A stretch of 64,000 bases of DNA from Begonia masoniana (Eukaryota > Streptophyta > Magnoliopsida > Cucurbitales > Begoniaceae): positions 21,335,338 to 21,399,337 of the forward strand of contig CM039505.1 in NCBI GenBank assembly GCA_022432975.1, given 5' to 3'. This document shows, piece after piece, positions 32,644 to 44,562 of the stretch (position 1 is the stretch's first letter; each line of letters begins with the position of its first letter). Below the pieces are notes generated by a model. That model made no database searches. It saw only the letters and a program-made list of their open reading frames with translations, and was not told the origin of the DNA. The translations under genes were made by a program, and so were the position numbers.

Positions 32644-35254
32644 TGTAACACCCCTAATACTGTACCCCATTTTCTCCGTATAAATTTTTCATTTTACTTT
32701 ACATTTTATAAACTGTAAATCTAATATTAACCAGAATTGAAATCGAAACCGAAACCGGAATCGAATTCGAAGTTCGTTTGGGTAAATCATTTAAAACATA
32801 ACTAAAACAATTTAATTAAACTTAAAACATTTAAGTATTTAATGACAACTAAAGCAGGGGTAGAATCGGAACTAGCTGCCAAAAGGAGGGGGGCGATCGA
32901 TCTCTGTAAACTACAGAGATCGATCGCTGCTTGCATATTGGCAGCAAGCGATCGATCTCTGTAGTTTACAGAGATCGATCGCTGCATGCTTGCATGCAGC
33001 AAGCAATCGATCTCTGCTTTCAGTAGAGATCGATCGCTGCTGCCTACATCAAGGGCAGCGATCCTCCTTTTCCTTCGAGACTTTAACACTTCAAAATTTT
33101 CAGCTTCAAACACATTTATTTGTTCTCTGGAATCCGATCTCCAGAGAGCAAATCACCTTCTTCCTTTCACCAGTAATCACCAAAACTCACAACATGCACT
33201 CAACCGATTAAAACATAACCTAAACTCAATCGACTCGCTTTGGACTTTGCGAAGTCCAACTGCGTGGATAGCTCTAAAAACCGAGCTATCCGTAACAACC
33301 TACAAACAACATTTCAAAACATTTTCATTCAACTTAAACATTTAAACCAAAACATTTCATAACGTTTATCAAAACAGTTTAAACAAAGACGTTTTACATA
33401 CAATTGCCCAAAACATTTAAAGCATCAAAAGGTTATCTGACCCCTAACCAGATCCAAACAACCAAATATGTTCTATACATTCGTATTAACCAAATATCCT
33501 CCAGAATACATACACAGACGATCCCCACGGGTCAAAAGCGCCTCGACTGCTCAGCGCACTCCCACGGCATCATCCATCAACTGCCTCAGACATCAGAAGG
33601 AAGAACGTCATCCTCACCTGGATCTACGTCACCTATAATGTCACCTACACCATACAGACATCTATGAGATAATTAAATCTCAATAAGCTTCGTAAATGCA
33701 GATGCATGCGTGCGTATGCCATTCAGAAAACATGCTCAGATTCAGATACAGAAACAGATACAGATTCAGATTACAGATTCATTTTCATTACGTCGCAGAC
33801 AGACAGAATTGTCACCGAAACCTCTACCCACTAAGCGGAGAGGGCCCATCCAGCGATCGGACTACCCTTTCCACCTAGAGAGTGGGGGTACACGCTTGCA
33901 ACACGCACAGCCGTGCCTGAGCCCCATCCCGCGTGACCAGAAACAGACAGATTACGTTTATTCATTCAGATTTCGTTACAGATTTCATTTCAGATGTACG
34001 TTCCTTTTCTTAAAAACACGTGCAGAAATTCATTTTCATGACTTTCGAAAACCGTGATGCATGAACAGATATGAGTAGAAAGTAACAACCAATCATATAT
34101 ACCATCAAGACCGAAATAAACTAACCTATAAACAATTAAACCTAACTACCCAACCAAAAGCAGATTAAACAAACAACTCTTCAGGGATCCTCGATACGAC
34201 ATCGAAGTATGGTGTAGACCGATTGGTCAAAGTAAGTCACGAAAACTTACCTTGGGCGCGCAGATCCTCAAGCTTCGTCCACGGGAGTCGTGTGTCTGAG
34301 ACAAAACATGAAATTCGTCGTTAAAACCAATTTAAACTATTAACGTCCAAATTACAACATCCTTAACTATTGAATTTCCTAAAATTCTAACTTAATAAAT
34401 CGAAGTAATACAACGACATAACGATCGATAACTTGAAATTCCTATTACGAGAAATTTCCGAAAACTCGAAAATTCTCAGATTTATACTTTTTCACAAATT
34501 GGTTTGTCTTCGTCCAATAACATCCAATACGTTCGATATATACTTAATCATGGCTAACCTATTAATTACGAGCCCTAAATCACATTTTTTCGTCAAAACC
34601 CTAACCCTAAATCGAACCGAAAACTCAAAATAAATGCTCAGAGACCGAAGCTACATACCGAGGGTTGCGAGAGGATGAGAAACCGTGAAGGAAACGGGTT
34701 GATCAAAGCTCGAACGGAGCTCGGAGGGGAAGAGCACGTCGGCGGCCGAGAGAGATCGTGAGGGAGAAAGAGAAGTCTTCTTCTCTGGAAAGTGATTTTC
34801 TAACGAAAATCACCAAGGCATTTTGCCTTTTATGAATAATTAAAATCAAACGCTCAAATGACGATTTTGCCCTTTCTTAAGTTTTTATATTAGTTTCGTC
34901 ACTCGGTTCGTTAATCGTCCAACGATTCGGATTCTCAAAAATTCCATATTTTGCCATTAACCCTTACTTGTCACCAGAGCTTTATTAAAACTGTCCGTTC
35001 GCAATTTGGACTTCATTTACTATTTTTACTTAAACGACTTTTAAGTTTCGAGAAACGTAATTACACGGAATATAGCGTTATCATTCCGAAAATTCTCGTA
35101 AATTTCTTAAAATTCCTATTATTCGTTAGGATCGTAATGACGCTTTCCGTTTGCGAAATTGATTTGATTTGACATATTTATGAAAAATGCCACGTTTTAT
35201 TAAAATATCAATATAATATATTAAATCCAACGTCCGTACAAGCTGGGTATTACA
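32644..35254 (-). mobile_element. Solo LTR sH (minus)
   Basis: TGTAACACCC to GGGTATTACA, 2611 bp, TSD CATTC at 32639-32643 and 35255-35259. Minus orientation: donor-like AGGTAAGT at about 34252 and acceptor-side arm CCTACACCATAC at 33644-33655, pairing with 34207-34218. It is related to sF (shared CACCTACACCATACAGACA and TAAATGCAGATGCATGC). Three GATCGATC hairpins at 32888-33045; degenerate CAGATTCAGATA repeats at 33735-33785. No coding content. Confidence 0.9.
32888..33045. repeat. Three tandem hairpins in sH
   Basis: First hairpin arms GATCGATCTCTGTA and its inverse with loop AAC; second has the same arms with loop GTT; the third is imperfect. Spaced by GCTGCTTGCAT-type linkers. Located near the LTR 3' end in its own (minus) orientation. 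Confidence 0.85.
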
Positions 35255-38200
35255 CATTCCTTCATAGCGTCTGCATTTGCTGATAAATTAGACGTTAAGT
35301 CTTCACTTTCTGAGTATATGTTTAATGTTGCTTTACCTTCTGGCGAACGCATGCGCTCTAGTCATATGCTGCTTAATAGTGTAGTGACAGTAGAAGGTAA
35401 GAACCTACCTGCTGATCTCATTATTTTAGAGATCATGGGATTTGATGTAATCTTAGGAATGGATTGGTTGTTTAAGCACTATGCTACGATAGATTGTAGA
35501 ACTGGCTTAGTTAGTTTTCAACCCCCTGGTGGTTTAAGAAACACTTTCCAAGCCTCGAAGAAAGATAAGAGGATGTCTGTTTTAGCCGCTTTTAGTGCTA
35601 GATCTTCCTTATGCAGTGAGTATTCATGCTTTCTGGCCAGTGTTTTGGACACAAAACTGGTAGGAGAATTGAGCCTCCAAGATGTTCTAGTAGCTCAAGA
35701 TTTCCCTGAAGTTTTCCTTGATGACCTGCCGGGTTTACCACCTGATAGGGAGATTGAATTTGTAGTAGATGTCTATCCTGGTGCTGAGCCAGTATCTAAG
35801 AATCCATACCGATTAGCACCAGCAGAACTCAAGGAGTTAAAGAAACAGTTAGAGGAACTGATGGAAAAAGGGTTCATACGACCGAGTTATTCGCCGTGGG
35901 GTGCACCAGTTCTCTTTGTTAAGAAAAAGGACGGATCAATGTGCATGTGCATTGACTACCGAGAATTAAATAAGTTAACCATCAAGAATAAGTACCCATT
36001 ACTTAGGATCGATGATTTGTTTGACCAACTTCAAGGTGCACGAGTTTTCTCTAAGATTGACTTAAGATCGGGGTACTACAAATTGAAGGTTAAGTCTGAG
36101 GATATACCAAAGAATTCCTTTCGTACGAGATATGGACATTACGAATTTTTGGTTATGTCCTTTGGTTTGACAAATGCACCAGCAGCTTTCATGGATCTCA
36201 TGAATAGAGTGTTTCACGAATTTCTAGACAAGTTTGTCATTGTATTCATTGATAATATCTTGATTTATTCTAGAAATAAGGGTGAGCATGCAACGCATTT
36301 GAGTTTGGTGTTAGGAGTACTCAGACAGCACCAGCTTTATGCTAAGTTTTCCAAGTGTGAGTTTTGGTTGGACAAAGTTCACTTTCTTGGTCACGTGATC
36401 TCTGGGGATGGAATATCTGTCGATCCAGCCAAAGTTCGTGCGGTTAAGGAATGGCCTCAACCGAAGAATGCTTCTGATATTAGGAGTTTCCTCGGGTTAG
36501 CAGGGTATTACAGGAAGTTTATTGAATGATTCTCGAAGGTTGCGACACCCCTCACTCGTTTAACTAGGAAAAACATAGAGTATGCTTGGACTGAGGAGTG
36601 TGAGTCCAGCTTCCAAACCTTAAAGCAGAGATTGACCAATGCACCTATACTAACCCTTCCTGTCGAAAATGGTAAGTTTAGTATTTATTGTGATGCTTCC
36701 AAAATTGGACTTGGCTGTATTTTGATGCAAGATGGTAAGGTCATAGCTTATGCTTCTAGGCAATTAAAGGTGCATGAGAAGAATTATCCTACGCATGACT
36801 TAGAATTAGCTGCGGTGGTTTTTGCATTAAAGATTTGGAGGCACTACTTGTATGGACAGACTTGTGAAATATTTTCGGATCATAAAAGTCTGAAGTATAT
36901 TTTCACGCAGAAGGAATTAAACATGAGACAACGTAGATGGTTGGAGTTTGTTAAAGACTACGATTTTGAGATTAAATACCACCATGGTAAGGCCAATGTG
37001 GTGGCTGATGCATTAAGTAGAGTAATACCGTCAGCCTCAGCTTTGATTCTGGATATGCCGGTAGCCTTAGAGACTGAATTTCATAAGTTTAACCTAGAAA
37101 CTGTGTCCAATGTAGCAGCTATGCTTTCTGCCATCTCCTTGAAACCTACCATTCTAGAAAAGATAAAAGAAACCCAGGACATTGATGAGGAGTGTAAAAA
37201 GTTCAAGTCGAGCATGGATTCTACTGACAATTTGGACTTCAATTATACTGATGATGGAATACTTAAGTTCAGGAATAGATATTTTGTGCCAGCCAATAAA
37301 GAGCTTCGTGATGAAATCCTTTCTGAAGCTCACTCTTCTAGATTTTCCGTTCATCCTGGTAGTACAAAGATGTACAGAGACCTTAAGCAGACTTATTGGT
37401 GGCCAGGAATGAAGCGGAGCGTTGCTGAACATGTAGGACTATGTTTGATCTGCCAGCGGGTTAAGGCTGAACATCAGAGACCTGCAGGAATGTTGCAGCC
37501 ATTACCACTCCCTGAATGGAAATGGGAGCAGATAACCATGGACTTTGTTGTAGGATTACCCAGAACAGTAAAAGGACATGATGCAATCTGGGTGATAATC
37601 GATCGATTAACCAAATCAGCCCATTTCTTACCCATCAAGATGACTTACTCTATGGATCAGCTAGCCGAATTGTATGTGCATGAGGTTGTGCGACTACATG
37701 GAGTTCCAGCTACTATAGTTTCGGACCAAGACTCTAGATTCACATCCAAATTTTGGAAGAGTTTACATAAAGCCATGGGCACACAGCTAAACTTCAGTAC
37801 AGCCTTTCACCCTCAAACAGATGGACAATCGGAAAGAACCATTCAAACATTAGAGGATATGCTCCGGGCATGTGTTTTGGATTTTCAAGGTTCTTGGAGC
37901 AAGTATCTGTCTTTGGTGGAGTTTTCTTATAATAACAGTTTTCAAGCAACAATAGGAATGGCACCGTATGAGGCCTTGTATGGACGAAAATGTAGATCTC
38001 CTTTGTATTGGGACGAAGTTGGTGAAGCACAGTTGCTTGGTCCTGACATCGTGCAGCAGACTATTGAGAAGGTTGCCCTCATCCGTCAGAGGATCTTAAC
38101 AGCTCAAAGCCGACAGAAGAGCTATGCTGACAGAAGACGCAGAGAATTAGAGTTCGAAGTAGGCGATGAAGTTTTTCTTAAGGTATCACCATTCAAAGGA

Positions 38201-38603
38201 GTTGTGAGATTTGGAAAGAGAGGCAAACTGAATCCTAGATTTGTTGGTCCTTTCTCAATTCTGAAAAGGATTGGGAATGCAGCCTATCAGTTACAGCTAC
38301 CAGCTTCTATGGAAGGAGTCCACAATGTGTTCCATGTCTCTATGTTGAAGAAGTGTGTGCGGGATCCGTCCCAAGTTGTTGAACAGCAAAGCATTGAAAT
38401 TCAACCTACACTTACCTACGAGGAGAAGCCAGTAAAGATTCTGGATTATGCAGTAAAGGTACTACGCAACAAAGAAGTGCCGCTGGAGAAAGTCTTGTGG
38501 CACAATCAGAACACAGAGGAGGCAACATGGGAGCGCCAACAAGACATAATGGACCAACATCCAGAACTGTTCAGGTAATGAATTTTGAGGACAAAATTCT
38601 TTT

Positions 38604-38611
38604 AAGGAGGG
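38604..38611 (+). other. TekA polypurine tract
   Basis: AAGGAGGG five bases before the 3' LTR start (38617). Confidence 0.85.
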
Positions 38612-38616
38612 TAGAT

Positions 38617-40626
38617 TGTAACACCCGACTTTAATTAAAAATTTAAAATAACAGATAAATCTATTAAGTATAATCGATGAATGAAATTTTAGTATAATAT
38701 AGGTTAGGTTGAAGAATGAGTAAGTAAGGGCATAAGGGTAATTGGCAAATTTTAAAGTGGATAAGGTATTTAAGGCAAAAAGTTTAGAGTAGCCGCCACC
38801 ACTACTCATTTTCTTTTCCCTTTCGGTCTTCAGCTCGAACGGCAGAAATCTCTAGGCGATTCTCCTGCCCGATTCTCCTTCAACCTAGGTAAGCCCTCCT
38901 TGTTTTCTTGCGATTTTAGTAGTTAGATAGCTGAGGGAGTACAATGTGAGGAGTTTCGAGGAATGTTGTGATTTAGAGTAGGTTCGGGCTGAGCGACTAT
39001 TGTGAATACCCGAGTTGTGGGGTTTCAAATTTTGTTCCTCAAACTCCTGTATTGATTCTGTGAAGTTTAGTGAAAGTTTGATATATGTACTATTATGATT
39101 TTAGGTGAGCGAGCTTCTGAAGTAGCATTTAGCCGAGCGATTTCCAGGGATCCAGGTAAGTAGAGTTTGTTTGTGCCTTCGGGCCTACATCACAAAACAG
39201 TAGGATTTATGTATGTTTTGTATGTTTATTTTCCAGTTGTCATGCATCATGTTTTTGAAAGATTACGAAAATGAATTTACATGAAACGCATGGTAAGTGT
39301 GAGCAGGATGATCAGAACAACTGTTAAGGGGGATTAATCCGCCCCTTAACTGAGAACAGAGGATTGAGGTTTTGGAAAAAGTGATCCACTTCCCAATCCT
39401 ACAGGGGGATCAGACCAGTTAACTGTTAAGGGAATTAATCCGCCCCTTAATTGAGATCAGAGGATGTATGCTTTGGGGAATGACTGATCCACTTTCCCAT
39501 CGTACAGAGGGATCAACAGAGAACGAATTTAAATACAACTGAGATGAGAAAGTAGAGACCGCATGTTTAGGGAAATTATTGCTTCATTGATCCATTTCAT
39601 TCATCACTCTACTTGCTTAGCATTAGGCTAATAGATGAGTTTTGTGATGTAGGTGAAGAAGTTACTGAAGGTATGTTTACCGACCAACATGAGGAATAGG
39701 CTGGTTGGAGGAGCATTTTCAGGCATCGGTTTGGTCATCTGTTGAGGCGGTTTAATCCATGGCTGCAGGTGTTGAGTTGAGGGTAACTAGTTCAGTATAG
39801 ATGTTTTCCTGAAAATTTTATGACAATAGTGGTTTCAAAGCTTTGAAAACATTTTTGAGAAATCTTCTGATATTGGTATTCTGTTGGATTTTGAAAACAT
39901 TGTTTTTACTGAATTTGGGAAGGACGGTGATTTGGTTTGTTTCTGGATGTTTAGTTTTGTCGTTCTGCCTATCGGAAGGTGCCTTCAGTAAAGTCGTTGG
40001 ATGAGAGAGAGAGAACATCCGGCTGACGTCATCGGCAGGTGCAAGTCGCAAAACCTGTAGTTTTGCTATCGGCAGATGTAGTGTATATTTTAATCTTGTC
40101 GGAAGGAATCGTAATGTCGTTGTCGGTAGATGTCGTGTGCTTGTCTATCGGCAGATGGAAATCTATCGGTAGATGAAGTTATGTTGACTCCATCGGCAGA
40201 TGAAGTTATGTTGACTTCATCGGCAGATGTAGTTGTGTTGGCTTGTCGGTAGATGGTGGTGCGTTGTTTGTACACGTCATCGGTAGAAACCTCCTATTCC
40301 TATTTCTGCTTCTTCCGTTGACTTTGTCGTCGGCAGATGTATTCGACTTCGGCAACTTCACGGGCATTCCGCGTTTTTTTTTAAGTTTTACGTCTTTTGG
40401 CCAATTACTCTTAACACTTCCAACAGTCATTTTAAAATGTTTTCACAGGTTACTTAGCTTCATTGATGTTCAATTGATTTTCCGCTGCAAGTTTTAAAAT
40501 ATATTTAGTTTTAGAAAAAGTCAAATTTTGGCTGTCAAGTGAAATTTTAAATTTAGCATCAAGACGTCATGGTTCGGTTCAGCGTTATGAGTAGCAAACC
40601 GGGTTCAGATAACTCGGGGCGTTACA
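38617..40626 (+). mobile_element. TekA 3' LTR (2010 bp)
   Basis: Near-identical to 29318-31325. Differences include short GA-repeat length near 40004 and single substitutions. Stem arms at 39184-39198 and 39639-39653 are unchanged. Confidence 0.95.
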
Positions 40627-40631
40627 GTATG

Positions 40632-42266
40632 TGAGTGATTTAGAGATAATGTTAAGTCCAAAAGTTTAAAGGTATAAGTTAGGAGAGATTTAGGAAAGAG
40701 ATTAGAAGTGGTATAATGTAACAAGAGAAAAGTTAGAATTAGTGTGTGAGTGATTTAAAGATAATGTTAAGTCCAAAAGCTTAAAGGTTCGACTTAGATG
40801 TCACGAAGTCAGAATCGTTGAGGTCAAAGTCAAAAGTGTAAGAGGGGATAGGTTTAATTATAGGATGTAAGTTAGAACTCAAATGCTGGAATTATGCAAT
40901 ATAGATAGAAGAAGTGCTAAGTTAGATTATGAATTTTAGATGGATTTAAGAGGATAGAGGTAAGCTAAGAGATAAGTAAATTTTAATAGAAGAGTAGAAA
41001 AAAGGGTTAGGCATTGATTATTTAGAGTTTCGTGTGAAACTGCAGTAGTTAGCAAGTAGAAGGAAAGAAGTTCACACAGAAAGTTTACGAATAAATTTAG
41101 GAGTAAGGGTAAGCTAGGAAGGCTGTGAAGCTAAGGAAGTTTCAATTTTGAAATTAAGGAGGTTGAAGTCAAAGTGGTTAGAGATCAATTAAGGTAGTCG
41201 GGTGATGAGTGTTGAGTGTAAAGTGGGAAACAAGTTTATTTAGACCTAAGAATTTGAGTATTTAGTAATGACTGAAAGTAGAAGTTAGACAAGTTGAGGA
41301 ATAGTTGATAGGTTTAAGAAATGAGAGCGTTGAGTATAAGGGCTGTGTAATGAAATGTCATGATTGTTCGAGGTATAAATTGTCTTGATTGGCTGATATG
41401 AGTAAGTGTAAGAGATAGGAGTGATAAGTAGGAGTGAGATAGTAAAGTAGAAAAGAAGTAGTTCTTAGTGCTACGGTATTAAGGTATCTTAGAGATATGA
41501 GGTAGTTCTGTAAGTGTTGATGAACATTGGATTAGAGAAGTTAGAGTTGGAATTAAGTTGGAAAAGTTTGAAAGTATAGGTGATACTTGATTGAATTGAA
41601 GTTAAAGGACGTATAAATACTCAAGATATAGGGAGCAAAGTTAGGAAAATGAAAACTTTGGGTGATGTAGAAAAGTGTAGTGAATTCAATAATTGTTGGG
41701 ATTATTGAGCGTTGGGGTGTATAGTTTAGAATGACCCAACCTAGAGTAATAGAGAGTTGACCATTTGGAGTGAATGAAAACTCAGTTAGTACTTCGAGGG
41801 TATAGTGAATTAAGAATATGTGAATGGTGTTAGAATGAGGTGCGAGGTAAATAGATGTAAGATGCGATAGTAAGATCGAAAAGAATTTGGAATCTAAAAC
41901 CAAGGGTAAGAAGTTGACTCTGTAGGTTCTAGTGTTATGTTATTGAGATGGTTTTGGAGGTTTGAGATTGTTTGATGGATACGTGTCTGCATTAGAAAAG
42001 TAATTGACTAGGTGAACTTAGTTACGAAGAGCTGTCGTAAGGAATTTACTAGGTGACCAAGGATTAAGTTAAGAGTCTTCAAAGGGGTAAAAAGTTAGTC
42101 CGGATCTAAGAAATTATAGAGGTTAGTAAAGAAGTGTACTCATTAGTATCTTAGGATTTCTCGATAGGGGTAGCATAGAGAGTGGTCGTGGTATGTACAT
42201 ATTTGATAGACATAGAAGTATGAAGTGAGGAATTAAATGAACTTAGCTAGATAAAAGATCGAGTTG
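40632..42266 (+). mobile_element. LARD internal domain, non-coding part 2
   Basis: Resumes after TekA. 40632-40800 includes the second copy of a roughly 140-bp tandem duplication (GAGATTAGAAGTGGTATAAT at both 29269 and 40698). The rest is A/G-rich with frequent TTAG and GTTAGAA motifs and stops in every frame. I see no degenerate gag or pol signature. Confidence 0.78.
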
Positions 42267-44343
42267 TGTAACATTCCAAAAAATAATTCCCAAATTAAGG
42301 AAACCAAATCAAACCCTAGATTGCATTAAATACGAAAATCCCCAATTTCAGTCAACCTAAACCCTAATTTAAGAAATTATTCCGGAATTTTAACACAAAA
42401 TCAGAAAATAAATTCCAAACAACACTTGGGTCTTCGGTGTATCACAACCTGAAATATTAGGAAAATATTTCATACCAAACTTCTATATACAACGTTAAGG
42501 AAATAATCACAGAGGAAATTTCTTCCTAAACTATTCGATCAATTGGAATGGCAGATTTGATTTTCATCCCTTATGGAAAGAATCGAACTCCTCCCTCTAT
42601 ATTTTGAAGAGTTCTGTGAAAGGGAAAATCACACAAACAATCCTCCCCGTCTGAAAACCAGAGAAGAAACCGTGAGAACCCTTACCTCGCAGAACCGCCG
42701 CAGCCGATAATCGCCGTACGCGACCTCCGACCACCGCGAGTTGACAGACTTGGTCGGAACCCTCTGTGAAGAAGAATCGCTGCTTCGTTCCGATCAACCC
42801 CCATCGGCGTAGTTCTCTCCCTCGGCCGAGCGATTTCTCCGACGAAAATCCTTCTCTCGGTTGAGCTCCGTTCTACTGTTGCGAACCACGACCGAGCGCG
42901 AATCTCCCCTAAAGGCGTAAGCTTCTCCCTCTCCCTCGATCTCCATCTCTCTGTTTCTCGCTCTCACTCGCACTGCTCTCTCTCTCTCTCGCAGACTCTC
43001 GCACGAAGAAGAAGCTCAGCTCAGAATTTTATTCTAAATTGAACCAAACCGAACTGAACATCAAGGCTAAACCAGACCGCCCAGCCCAATCTTTTAAGTT
43101 GAATCGGACCAGTGACTGAACCGGTTCTGACGACCCTGAACCGGCCCAGTTGACCAAATCAGCCCAAAATCATTTAATTGAATATTTTGGATTGTTAAGA
43201 ACGCCTAATTGATCCGAAAACTCAACGGTAAGATTTTATTGGTAAGAAAACTTTACCTTATTAAATTCAGGGATTATTTTAGGATTGAAGGAAGAAGTTT
43301 AAATATTTCTAATTTTTAGGGAAAGAAGATTTACTGAACGCTCGGGAAAAATAAAAAAAAATCCTATTCCCTAATTGCTTGGAATCCAGGTAAGTGAAAA
43401 TATCACTTTTTCAAATGTTTTGGCTATGCCCTGCATCACAAAATCTATATTTTTATTACAGCTTTATTTTAGATTTCTGATATTTGAGTTTTAGATATTG
43501 ACATAGAATTGTTAAAAGATAAAATTTAATAGGACATTGCATGTGTATGAAAACGATGGAATTGACGAAAAGTATGACCGACGGTTGGAACAAGTTCTAA
43601 CTAGAGGTGATGATTGGAACAAGTTCCAATTAGATGTGATATTTGACCGACGGTTGGAACAAGTTCTAACTAGAGGTGATTGGAACAAGTTCCAACTATA
43701 TGTGATATTTGACCGACAGTTGGAACAAGTTCTAACTAAAGGTGATGTTTGACCGAGGGTTAGAACAAGTTCTAACCAGTATGTAACTGATAAGACAGGA
43801 TTCGAGAAAAAGTAAAAGTTGACACTTGCACATATTTTCGCTTACTGAGTTTTTCTCATAGTATTTAATTTTGTGATGTAGGTGAGTTTTTATCTGAGGA
43901 AGAACTAGCTGTGCTCGAGAATCCTCCGGAGGCAGGCGAGCATACAAAGGAGGATGTTGTCGTCGGTTTTGAATAAAAATTTAAGTTATGCTTTTATATC
44001 TATTTAAAAGATATTTTATAATTTGTTGCATTTTATTTTAAGTTGGAATAATTTATTACATCAACTGCTGGATTTTTATTAAGTACGTTATTGTTTTTAA
44101 AAGATTTATGAATGAAGTTTTTATTTAATATTTGTTTAGCATTTAATGTTCTAAATATTTATTGATATTAATTTCAAGGATTCCGCTTTATTAAATGATT
44201 TTTGTATTTTCAATAATTTTAAATTAAGAAAATTAGGGTTTTATAACGATCCAATTTAACCTAATTTGCAAATCAATTTGGGGAAAAATTTTTAGGGTTT
44301 TCAAATTGGGGAAAAATTCAAATTAAATTTTGGGGTCGTTACA
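42267..44343 (+). mobile_element. Solo LTR sG (plus)
   Basis: TGTAACATTCC to GGGGTCGTTACA, 2077 bp, TSD AGTTG at 42262-42266 and 44344-44348. Donor-like CCAGGTAAGT at 43386; stem arms 43430-43444 and 43868-43882 (one G-U pair); acceptor-like GATGTAGG. It is related to the TekC LTR in inverse orientation. CT-rich microsatellite at 42935-42995. Confidence 0.9.
43555..43785 (+). repeat. Hairpin minisatellite in sG
   Basis: Units combining TTTGACCGACGG, TTGGAACAAGTTCTAACTA and ATTGGAACAAGTTCCAAT. Each holds an inverted repeat around an AA loop: ATTGGAAC/GTTCCAAT (43613-43630) and GGTTAGAAC/GTTCTAACC (43758-43777). The G-C to A-T change between copies is compensated in both arms. Confidence 0.85.
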
Positions 44344-44348
44344 AGTTG

Positions 44349-44562
44349 AGAATTTAGTTAGAAGGGTTTGGGAGTATGGATTAGATTACAGTTAGTGAAC
44401 GTGTGATTATTTTGGCTAGAGCGTGCAGAATTAGGTGAAATTGGAATTTGTGGTATGTAGTAACCGATAGATGAGTAAGGGTATTGGGTAGGTGAGATGG
44501 GTACATTGAGGACTAACAAGGCCACAAATTTTGAGGACAAAATTTTTGTAAGGAGGGTGGAT
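44349..44562 (+). mobile_element. LARD internal domain, 3' end with PPT
   Basis: Last internal segment. It ends with TTTTGAGGACAAAATTTTTG and the polypurine tract AAGGAGGGTGG at 44550-44560, two bases before the 3' LTR. Confidence 0.85.

Larger units (their letters stand above)
31481..38578 (+). pseudogene. gag-pol: TekA gag-pol polyprotein, split by solo LTR sH
   Basis: One frame from ATG 31481 (MSRRPGRPRVQRG). Gag domain (LWWETM near 31855); zinc knuckles CFNCEETGHLHKDC and CYNCNKVGHMSRDC (about 32390-32490); protease DSGATHS at 32624, where sH is inserted; the frame resumes exactly with [10 protein letters not shown] at 35260, then ILGMDWL. RT follows with [10 protein letters not shown]: the second catalytic Asp is Asn (codon 36254-36256). 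A TGA stop at 36527-36529 replaces Gly. RNase [12 protein letters not shown] (about 36670), integrase H-H-C-C (about 37325-37455), DDE core (TMDFVVGLP about 37537, VSDQDSRF about 37718, QSERTIQTL about 37825), chromodomain (about 38420-38575). All domains are present, but sH, the stop and FIDN make it inactive. Confidence 0.93.
29318..40626 (+). mobile_element. TekA: Tekay-type LTR retrotransposon, near-intact
   Basis: Plus-strand chromovirus: 5' LTR 29318-31325, PBS 31329-31341, gag-pol 31481-38578, PPT 38604-38611, 3' LTR 38617-40626. The LTRs differ at about fifteen positions by eye in 2 kb, under 1%, so it is the youngest full-length element here. Gag-pol is one frame once solo LTR sH (32644-35254) is removed, spoiled only by one stop and a changed RT catalytic residue. 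It inserted into LARD. Confidence 0.95.

Noticed and set aside
33404..34057. Small frames in solo LTR sH
   Set aside because: They read low-complexity CAGATTCAG-type repeats in the wrong strand for the LTR.
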